Source: Gammaproteobacteria bacterium
GTDB taxonomy: Bacteria > Pseudomonadota > Gammaproteobacteria > Steroidobacterales > Steroidobacteraceae
DNA: 12,695 nt
Direction: 5' to 3'
NCBI GenBank assembly: GCA_009923475.1
Contig: RFTM01000015.1
Coordinates: forward strand, 1 to 12,695
This document shows positions 7,681-12,695 of the stretch, one piece after another. The position numbers and the translations under genes were made by a program. Positions within the stretch are counted from its first letter, which is position 1. Every line of letters starts with the position of its first letter. A model generated the notes under the pieces. That model was not told where the DNA came from and made no database searches. It worked only from the letters and a program-made list of their open reading frames with translations.

Positions 7681-7796
7681 GGAGCAACACCCGGCGGGGC
7701 GAAAACGGCCGTCGCCGCAGGCCCGCGGGCAGCACGCGCTTCCCATCGGGCAGAATCGCCATCCATGAACGCTTCCTCCGCCCTTTCCTGCCCACC

Positions 7797-7801
7797 GAGG
7801 A
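7797..7801 (+). promoter_or_regulatory. Ribosome binding site for the amidohydrolase-like gene
   Basis: GAGGA lies seven bases before the TTG at 7809 and supports that TTG over an in-frame ATG at 7620, whose product would start with a low-quality Arg-rich stretch crossing the operator region. Confidence 0.5.
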
Positions 7802-7808
7802 TCTGCCC

Positions 7809-8678
7809 TTGAGCGACTTGCCCCCCGTCCCCGCCATCGACCTCGTCTGCGGCATCTGGACCGAGGAGGCCTTGTCGGTCCGCCCGGGCTGGCAGGACCA
7901 GTTCTTCGCCGGAAAGATGAAATCGAAGACCGACATGAAGGGCGTGAGCCTCGAGGACCACCTGGCGCAGATGGCCGAAGCCGGCATCGAGAAGGCCTTC
8001 CTGTTCGCGCCCAAGGTCGGCCGCAAAGGGCTGCCGGGGTCGTTCCACGTGCCCTACGAGATCGTCGCGCGGGCCTGCGAGAAGTACCCGGGCAAGTTCT
8101 ACGGCCTCGCCGGCATCGACCCCTACGAGGGGATGAACGGCGTGCGGGCGCTCGAGGATGCCGTCAAGAACATGGGCTTCATCGGCGCGCATGTCTATCC
8201 GCACTGGTTCGACCTGCCGCCCGACCACGCCAAGTACTACCCGTTCTACGCCAAGTGCGTCGAGCTCGGCGTGCCCATCCAGATGCAGGTCGGGCAGTCG
8301 ATGGTCTACACCAAGGAAGCGCCGATGCGCAGCGTCGGGCGGCCCATCCTGCTCGATGGCATCGCCTGCGACTTCCCCGAGCTCAAGCTCGTCGGCATCC
8401 ATGTCGGCATCCCGTGGACCGACGAGATGATCGCGATGGCCTGGAAGCACGAGAACGTCTACATCGGCTCCGACGCGCACAGCCCGAAGTACTGGCCGGA
8501 GGCGTTCGTGAAGTACATCAATTCGTACGGCCAGGACAAAGTGATGTTCGGCACCGATTTTCCGGTGCTCGGCTTCAAGCGCACGATGGACGAGGTGCTC
8601 GCGCTAGGCCTGCGCGAGGCGCCGCTGCGCAAGTTCCTGCGCGACAACGCGCTGCGGGTGTACGGCCTCGCCGGCTGA
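7809..8678 (+). CDS. Amidohydrolase_2-family TIM-barrel protein lacking HxH
   Basis: This 289-residue protein is shaped like the amidohydrolase-related (ACMSD/resorcylate decarboxylase) TIM-barrel family, whose members hydrolyse or decarboxylate ring or acyl substrates using a metal. Family landmarks are AIDLVCGIW at strand 1, GLAGIDPYEG (99-108), GFIGAHVYPHWF (123-134), the YYPFYAKCVELG helix (143-154), IGIHVGIPW-type motif (GIHVGIPW, 196-203, His198) and FGTDFPVLGF (247-256, Asp250). The strand-1 HxH metal pair is absent (IDLVC) and the strand-5 His is replaced (QMQVGQ, 158-163). Only His198 and Asp250 of the usual metal set remain. The start TTG is chosen from the Shine-Dalgarno and from where conservation begins. 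It is divergent from the TonB receptor and convergent with the CoA-transferase. The reaction cannot be assigned. Confidence 0.85.
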   Translation: MSDLPPVPAIDLVCGIWTEEALSVRPGWQDQFFAGKMKSKTDMKGVSLEDHLAQMAEAGIEKAFLFAPKVGRKGLPGSFHVPYEIVARACEKYPGKFYGLAGIDPYEGMNGVRALEDAVKNMGFIGAHVYPHWFDLPPDHAKYYPFYAKCVELGVPIQMQVGQSMVYTKEAPMRSVGRPILLDGIACDFPELKLVGIHVGIPWTDEMIAMAWKHENVYIGSDAHSPKYWPEAFVKYINSYGQDKVMFGTDFPVLGFKRTMDEVLALGLREAPLRKFLRDNALRVYGLAG

Positions 8679-8704
8679 CGGCCTGCGGCGGTACCTCCCG
8701 TCCC

Positions 8705-8716
8705 GCGCCGCGGCGC
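8705..8716. repeat. Perfect 12-bp GC palindrome between convergent genes
   Basis: GCGCCGCGGCGC is its own reverse complement and lies in the 39-base gap between the amidohydrolase-like stop and the CoA-transferase stop. It might act as a weak bidirectional terminator (4-bp stem with 4-base loop), but there is no T-tract. In DNA this GC-rich it may be chance. Confidence 0.3.
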
Positions 8717-8717
8717 T

Positions 8718-9947
8718 TCAGTCGCCGCCCTTGCCCACCGTCTTCGCCGCCTGCTCGGCGTTGAGCGCCGCGCCCGCGGCCTCGAGGGCCGCGATCGTGG
8801 CGGCATCGAGCCCGGCCTCGCGCAGCACCTCTTCCGTGTGCTCCCCGAGCCGCGGCGCAGGCTTGGTGATGGCGGCGGGCGTCGCGCCGAAGTTCACCGG
8901 GAAGGACGGATGCCGCAGCCGCCCCTCCGTCGGGTGCTCCTGGAACTGCCAGAAGCCGGTCTGCACGAGGTGCGGGTCGGTGGCGAGTTCCTCGAGGGTG
9001 TTGACCACGATGTGCGGGATGCCCGACGGGCCGAGCACCTCCAGCCATGCGGCGGTGCGGCGGGTCGCCATGATCTCGGCCGTCACCTGCGAGGTCGCGT
9101 CGATGTTGCGCACCCGGTCGGCGAGCGTGCGGAAACGCGCGTCATCGATGAATTCGGGGCGACCCGTGACCGTACAGAACTTCACCCAGTGCGCATCGAG
9201 GTAGGGCAGCACGGCGATGTAGCCGTCCTGCGTCTTGTAGGGCTTGCGGTGCTTGCTCATGAGGCGCACATAGCCCGGCTTGCCCTTCGGCGGCTCGAAG
9301 GCCATGCCCCACAGATGCTCGGCCATCACGAAGTTGACCATGGTCTCGAACATGGGCACCTCGAGCTCCTGCCCCTCGCCCGTACGCTCACGGTGGAAGA
9401 GCGCCGCCAGCACGCCATACACCACGGTGATGGCCGTGGTCTTGTCGGCGACGATCGTCGGCAAGTAGCGCGGCTCGCCCAGCACCATCTCGTTGAGCAT
9501 GGCGATGCCGCTGGCCGCCTGGATGGAATCATCGAGGGCGCCGAGCGCGCCGTACGGGCCTTTCTTGGAGTAGCCGTAGGCGCCGCAGTAGATGATGCGG
9601 GGATTGACCTTCTTGAGGTCCGCGTAGTCGAGCCCGAGCTTCACCATCACCTGCGGCCGGTTGTTGTGGATGAAGACATCGGCGTCCTTGACCATGGCCA
9701 GCAGCGCGTCGCGCGCGCCCGGCACGCGCAGGTCGAGCACGATGCTGCGCTTGTTGCGGTTGCAGGTGAGGTAGAGCGCGCCCATGCCCGGGTTCTGGGA
9801 CGCCCCGAGCGCGCGGTTGCTGTCGCCGCGCGGCTGCTCGATCTTGACGACGTCGGCGCCCATGTCGGCGAGCATCTGGCAGGCCCAAGGGCCGAGCACC
9901 ACGCTCGTCATCTCGATGACCTTCACGCCCTGCAACGGTCCCGGCAT
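8718..9947 (-). CDS. Class III CoA-transferase (CaiB/BaiF family)
   Basis: This 409-residue cytoplasmic enzyme moves CoA between carboxylic acids through an aspartyl-CoA thioester intermediate (family III, as in formyl-CoA transferase and CaiB). The N-terminus is typical: LQGVKVIEMTSVVLGPWACQ, then MGADVVKIEQPRGD (29-42), NRNKRSIVLDL (63-73) and VFIHNNRP (91-98). The catalytic Asp is most likely Asp139 in GALDDSIQAASG, four residues before the Gln as in the family pattern. LPTIVADKTT and ERTGEGQELEVPMFETM follow, and a C-terminal SFPVNFG/APRLGEHTEEVL segment closes the family fold. AGGAGG seven bases upstream fixes the ATG. Length is normal. It converges with the amidohydrolase-like gene and diverges from the membrane-protein operon. 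The substrate is unknown; activation of an imported carboxylic acid is a plausible inference. Confidence 0.94.
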   Translation of the reverse strand: MPGPLQGVKVIEMTSVVLGPWACQMLADMGADVVKIEQPRGDSNRALGASQNPGMGALYLTCNRNKRSIVLDLRVPGARDALLAMVKDADVFIHNNRPQVMVKLGLDYADLKKVNPRIIYCGAYGYSKKGPYGALGALDDSIQAASGIAMLNEMVLGEPRYLPTIVADKTTAITVVYGVLAALFHRERTGEGQELEVPMFETMVNFVMAEHLWGMAFEPPKGKPGYVRLMSKHRKPYKTQDGYIAVLPYLDAHWVKFCTVTGRPEFIDDARFRTLADRVRNIDATSQVTAEIMATRRTAAWLEVLGPSGIPHIVVNTLEELATDPHLVQTGFWQFQEHPTEGRLRHPSFPVNFGATPAAITKPAPRLGEHTEEVLREAGLDAATIAALEAAGAALNAEQAAKTVGKGGD

Positions 9948-9954
9948 CTCGCGC

Positions 9955-9960
9955 CCTCCT
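9955..9960 (-). promoter_or_regulatory. Ribosome binding site for the CoA-transferase
   Basis: Strong AGGAGG on the minus strand, seven bases before the ATG at 9947. The 53-base gap it lies in also serves the divergent membrane-protein gene. Confidence 0.65.
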
Positions 9961-10000
9961 TCGTCCGGCCTCTCCGTCGGGATGATACGCTTGCACCGCC

Positions 10001-10705
10001 ATGTACTCGGGACTCTTCCTCTTCCAGGCCGCGCTGCAGTTGGCGCTGTTCGTGTGGCTGTGGCGCCTCTGGCGCGGCCGCGGCGTGGTGGTCGCGGCGG
10101 TGCTGCTGCTGCCGCAGTTCGGGTTGGTCTGGGACAACCTCATCGTCGGCCTCGGCCGCACCATCGGCCTCGGCCCCATGCTCGAGGCGCTGTCCTGGCC
10201 GCGTTTCTGGCTGCACTGGCTGTCCGGCGCCTGGCTGGTGGCCGCAAGCGGCACCATCCTGCGCCATGCGGGCTTCGGGTTCATGCGCCCGGCCCGCGCC
10301 ATGACCGGTTTCTGCGCGGCGACCATGGTGCTGATGCTCTACGACCTGCCGCACTTCTGGCGGGACAGCCTGCATCCGGTCTGCGAGTTCGACCTGGTGC
10401 GCTACTCGACGGCGGTCGCGCCGGGCGCCTTCTGCTTCCCGGACCAGCAGGTCATCCCCGGCGCTCCGCCCTTCGCCGCCATCGTGACCTGCCTCGTGGT
10501 GATCATCGCGGGCGCCCTGCTGCTGCTGCGCCACCGCTTCCCCTGGATGATGCTCGGCGGGATCCTCATGCTCATCAGCGCGGCGCCGCCGTTCCGCGCC
10601 CTCAAGCTCGACAACTTCGGCGAGGTGTTGATCGCGGGCGGCTGCATCTGGGCGATCGCCCGCTTCGCGGCGCGGCCCGAGGCGTCCCCGACGTCCCCGG
10701 GCTGA
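10001..10705 (+). CDS. Multi-pass membrane protein, function unknown
   Basis: I do not recognise this 234-residue protein. It is strongly hydrophobic, with about seven likely membrane segments near residues 4-22, 29-50, 68-88, 100-118, 157-176, 180-196 and 206-223. Polar or aromatic residues within or at the ends of helices include the WDN triplet (44-46), HWLSGAW (72-78) and DLPHFW (115-120). Two cysteines (128 and 145) flank a long loop between helices 4 and 5 (VCEFDLVRYS to GAFCFPDQQ) and could form a disulfide. No Shine-Dalgarno precedes the ATG. GATACGC at 9984-9990, ten bases upstream, may be part of a -10 element giving a very short leader. The stop overlaps the next start (TGATG), so it is translationally coupled to the DMT transporter. 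The call rests on hydropathy alone. Confidence 0.75.
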   Translation: MYSGLFLFQAALQLALFVWLWRLWRGRGVVVAAVLLLPQFGLVWDNLIVGLGRTIGLGPMLEALSWPRFWLHWLSGAWLVAASGTILRHAGFGFMRPARAMTGFCAATMVLMLYDLPHFWRDSLHPVCEFDLVRYSTAVAPGAFCFPDQQVIPGAPPFAAIVTCLVVIIAGALLLLRHRFPWMMLGGILMLISAAPPFRALKLDNFGEVLIAGGCIWAIARFAARPEASPTSPG

Positions 10706-11637
10706 TGGACCCGGTCGGCACAGCCTGCCTCGTGCTGGCCGCGATGCTCTTCGCCACCAAGGGCATCTTCGCGAAGCAGCTCTACGCCATGGGCGTCGGC
10801 GTCGAGGCGCTGGTGACGATACGCGCCGCCATCGCCTTGCCGCTCTTCTGGGCCTATGCGCGGCGCGGCGGCGGGTTCGCCGCGGTGCGCACCGCCTCGC
10901 CGCGGGCCATCGCCGCCGCGGCGGCGGCCGGCGCGCTCTGCTACTACGCCGGGGCCTTGCTCGACTTCTGGGCGCTCACCATGATCCACGCGAGCATCGA
11001 GCGGGTGCTCATCTTCAGCTACCCCGCGATGGTGGTGCTCTTCACCTCGGTGCGCGACCGCAGCCCGCCCTCGCGCCGGGTGCTGCTCGCCACCGGGCTC
11101 AGCTACCTCGGCATCTTCTTCACCATGGGCGGGTTCGACGTGGTCGAGCTGCGCGCCAACCTGTTCGGGGCGATGCTGGTGCTCGGGTCGGCCCTGAGCT
11201 ATGCCATCTATTTCATCGTCAGCGAGAGGTACACACGGGAGGTAGGCAGCGCGCCGTTCACGGTGTTCGCCATGACCGCCGCGACGCTGTGCCTGGTGAC
11301 GCACTTCGCGCTCACGCGGGACGCGGGCGCGGAGCTCGCCGCCATCACGCCCGCCGCGTGGGTGCTGCTGCTGCTCATCGGCGTGGTCTGCATGTTCGTG
11401 CCCGCCTCGCTGCAGGCCGAGGGCGTGCGGCGGGTCGGCGCGCAGCGCGGCGCGGTGCTCTCCACCGTCGGGCCGCCGACCACCGTCGTGCTCGCCTGGG
11501 CGCTGCTCGGGGAGCGGCTCAACCCCTGGCAATGGCTCGGCATCCTGCTGATCGTCGCCGGCATCCTGGCGCTCGACCTCGCCCGCGCGGCGGCCCGCCG
11601 CCCGACATCGGCCGACGCGCCGGCCGCGGAGCGTTGA
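10705..11637 (+). CDS. DMT-superfamily (EamA) transporter
   Basis: This 310-residue inner-membrane protein has two repeated EamA domains of five helices each (roughly residues 4-130 and 150-292). The family exports or imports small metabolites such as amino acids, nucleotides or organic acids. Typical signatures are FATKGIFAKQLY near the N-terminus, LLDFWALTMIHASIERVLIF at the end of domain 1, the helix SALSYAIYFIVSERY that opens the second half, and VLSTVGPPTTVVLAW with LLGERLNPWQWLGILLIVAG at the C-terminal end. Its ATG shares one base with the stop of the preceding membrane-protein gene (TGATG). Length is normal. Direction and substrate cannot be read from the sequence; its position before two acyl-CoA enzymes suggests a carboxylate or its amino-acid relative, as inference. 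Confidence 0.92.
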   Translation: MDPVGTACLVLAAMLFATKGIFAKQLYAMGVGVEALVTIRAAIALPLFWAYARRGGGFAAVRTASPRAIAAAAAAGALCYYAGALLDFWALTMIHASIERVLIFSYPAMVVLFTSVRDRSPPSRRVLLATGLSYLGIFFTMGGFDVVELRANLFGAMLVLGSALSYAIYFIVSERYTREVGSAPFTVFAMTAATLCLVTHFALTRDAGAELAAITPAAWVLLLLIGVVCMFVPASLQAEGVRRVGAQRGAVLSTVGPPTTVVLAWALLGERLNPWQWLGILLIVAGILALDLARAAARRPTSADAPAAER

Positions 11638-11672
11638 CAGGCCCCGGTCCGACCGACACGATTCGCGACGCC

Positions 11673-12209
11673 ATGTCGCACACCCCCGCACAGATCGCGC
11701 CCGGTCGCTACCGGGAATCCTTCGGCCGCCACTACGAGGACTTCGTGGTCGGCGACGTCTACGAGCACCGCCCGGGCCGCACCATCAGCGAAGCGGACAA
11801 CACCTGGTTCACGCTGCTCACCATGAACACCCACCCGCTGCACTTCGATGCGGAGTACGGCAAGGCCTCGGAGTTCGGCCGCTGCATCGTCGCCTCGCCG
11901 CTCACGCTCGCCATCCTCGTCGGCATGAGCGTGAGCGACGTCAGCCAGAAGGCCATCGCCAACCTCGGCTGGAAGGACATCCGCATGACCTCGCCCGTGT
12001 TCCCGGGCGATACGCTGTACGCGGAGTCCGAGGTGCTCGACAAGCGCGAGTCGAAGTCGCGGCCCACGGCGGGCGTCGTCACCGTGCGCACGCGCGGCCG
12101 CAACCAGCATGGCACCGTCATCTGCGAGTTCGAGCGCAGCATCCTCATCGCCAAGCGCGGTTTCGCCGTCGACGACCCGAAGCCGGCCGACGCGGGGGCG
12201 CGTCCATGA
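11673..12209 (+). CDS. MaoC-like hot-dog hydratase/dehydratase
   Basis: This 178-residue cytoplasmic hot-dog-fold protein is expected to hydrate or dehydrate an enoyl/3-hydroxyacyl-CoA. Landmarks are FVVGDVYEHRPGRTISEAD (24-42), TMNTHPLHFDAEYGKASEFG (50-69), VASPLTLAILVGMSVSD and the closing MTSPVFPGDTLYAESEVLD strand. In the classical hydratase pattern DxNPLHxD the first Asp and the His are catalytic; here the motif is NTHPLHFD, so the His (57) is kept and the Asp position is Asn52. Asp42 in SEADN could substitute. Related actinobacterial and proteobacterial MaoC proteins near acyl-CoA dehydrogenases carry a similar TMNT motif, as far as I recall. It lies 35 bases after the transporter gene, and its stop overlaps the next start (ATGA). 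The start ATG is chosen because conservation begins shortly after it; no clear Shine-Dalgarno is visible. Confidence 0.9.
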   Translation: MSHTPAQIAPGRYRESFGRHYEDFVVGDVYEHRPGRTISEADNTWFTLLTMNTHPLHFDAEYGKASEFGRCIVASPLTLAILVGMSVSDVSQKAIANLGWKDIRMTSPVFPGDTLYAESEVLDKRESKSRPTAGVVTVRTRGRNQHGTVICEFERSILIAKRGFAVDDPKPADAGARP

Positions 12210-12695
12210 GCGCCGACGACACCGACCGCGAGATCCTCGACAGCATCGAGCGCTGGGCGGAGCGCGAGCTGCGCCCCGTCGCCCGCAAGTTCGACCATGC
12301 CGACGAATACCCCGAGGAGATCGTCGCCCAGATGAAGGAGCTCGGCCTCTTCGGCGCGACCATCGCGCCGGAGCACGGCGGGCTCGGGCTCTCGGCCTCG
12401 ACCTACGCGCGGCTGGTGATGACCATCGCCTCGGTGTGGATGGCCCCGGTGGGCATCTTCAACTCGCACCTCATCATGGCCGCCTGCGTGCAGCGCCACG
12501 GCACCGACGCGCAGAAGCGCAAGTGGCTGCCGCGCTTCGCGAGCGGCGAGCTGCGCGGCGGCATCGGCCTCACCGAGCCCAACGCCGGCACCGACCTGCA
12601 GGCGATCCGCACCGTCGCGCGCCGTGACGGCGACGGCTACGTCATCGACGGCACCAAGACCTGGATCACCAACGGCGTCTACGGCAGCTGCTTCG
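12206..12695 (+). CDS. Acyl-CoA dehydrogenase (3' end beyond window)
   Basis: This is the N-terminal 163 residues of a flavin-dependent acyl-CoA dehydrogenase, which oxidises an acyl-CoA to the 2,3-enoyl-CoA and passes electrons to ETF. The all-helical N-terminal domain is present (ILDSIERWAERELRPVARKF, then VAQMKELGLFGATIAPEHGG). It is followed by the start of the middle beta domain with the FAD/substrate signature GIGLTEPNAGTD (119-130), then DGDGYVIDGTKTWITNG (141-157). The catalytic Glu and C-terminal domain are off the right edge. The ATG overlaps the MaoC stop by four bases (ATGA), so both enzymes are translated together. The dehydrogenase makes the double bond and the hydratase would add water, two successive beta-oxidation-like steps. 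Confidence 0.95.
   Translation, partial: MSADDTDREILDSIERWAERELRPVARKFDHADEYPEEIVAQMKELGLFGATIAPEHGGLGLSASTYARLVMTIASVWMAPVGIFNSHLIMAACVQRHGTDAQKRKWLPRFASGELRGGIGLTEPNAGTDLQAIRTVARRDGDGYVIDGTKTWITNGVYGSCF

Noticed and set aside
7620..7808. Earlier ATG start for the amidohydrolase-like gene
   Set aside because: The extra 63 residues are Arg-rich without similarity to the family and cover the inverted repeats; a Shine-Dalgarno favours TTG at 7809.
7572..8480. Upstream extension of the TonB receptor frame on the minus strand
   Set aside because: It runs antisense through the amidohydrolase-like gene; a signal peptide and GGAGG fix the receptor start at 7571.
8679..8717. Intrinsic terminator between the convergent amidohydrolase-like and CoA-transferase genes
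   Set aside because: The GC palindrome has no proper loop and no T-tract follows on either strand, so it is listed only as a repeat.
8838..10304. Open frame of 488 codons on the plus strand opposite the CoA-transferase
   Set aside because: Shadow of the CaiB/BaiF gene with no domain; runs into the next gene out of frame.
10402..11691. Open frame of 429 codons on the minus strand across the membrane protein and transporter genes
   Set aside because: His/Arg/Gly/Ala-rich shadow sequence without domains; the plus strand encodes clear membrane helices.
1..12695. Mobile elements, CRISPR arrays, tRNA or rRNA genes
   Set aside because: No transposase or integrase motifs, no regularly spaced direct repeats and no cloverleaf-like or ribosomal sequence were found in reading; gaps between genes are too small for most of these.

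Overview
The window is very GC-rich and almost fully coding. It shows no sign of mobile DNA, CRISPR or RNA genes. The cbb3-oxidase maturation genes, the signal peptides, the TonB-dependent outer-membrane receptor and the proteobacterial-style phosphoenolpyruvate carboxylase indicate a Gram-negative, aerobic or microaerobic proteobacterium. A gammaproteobacterium of the Steroidobacter/Nevskia/Xanthomonad kind would fit, but that placement is inference and an alphaproteobacterium is not excluded. Eleven protein genes are supported, two of them cut by the window edges. The largest non-coding gap is about 240 bases.

Left part (1-1597, plus strand): the 3' end of a copper-type P1B ATPase (ccoI/fixI) overlaps a small TTG-started ccoS. 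These are the last two genes of a classical cbb3 cytochrome oxidase assembly operon. Middle-left (1566-7571, minus strand): three genes read leftwards. They are a TonB-dependent receptor, a phosphoenolpyruvate carboxylase that appears to lack the first ~30 residues of the family, and a predicted outer-membrane beta-barrel protein whose start overlaps the ppc stop (ATGA). The barrel gene converges on ccoS with a 32-bp overlap.

Centre (7572-7808): a divergent intergenic region separates the receptor from an amidohydrolase_2-family gene. It holds two nearly concentric inverted repeats and several GCAAC/GTTGC half-sites, and looks like a shared operator/promoter region.

Right part (7809-12695): an amidohydrolase-like protein without the usual HxH metal site (plus) converges on a class III CaiB/BaiF CoA-transferase (minus). 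Divergent from the latter is a tight plus-strand run: an unrecognised multi-pass membrane protein, a DMT/EamA exporter, a MaoC-type hydratase and an acyl-CoA dehydrogenase (cut by the right edge), with TGATG and ATGA junctions. Receptor-mediated uptake, a CoA-transferase, a dehydrogenase and a hydratase would together suit catabolism of an organic acid through CoA thioesters. The substrate cannot be read from the sequence.

No entirely new system is evident. The items most worth a second look are the PPC active-site variation (an apparent Glu/Asp exchange at both metal ligands) with its short N-terminus, the metal-site-poor amidohydrolase, the Asp-to-Asn change in the MaoC protein, and the nested palindromes in the divergent promoter region.
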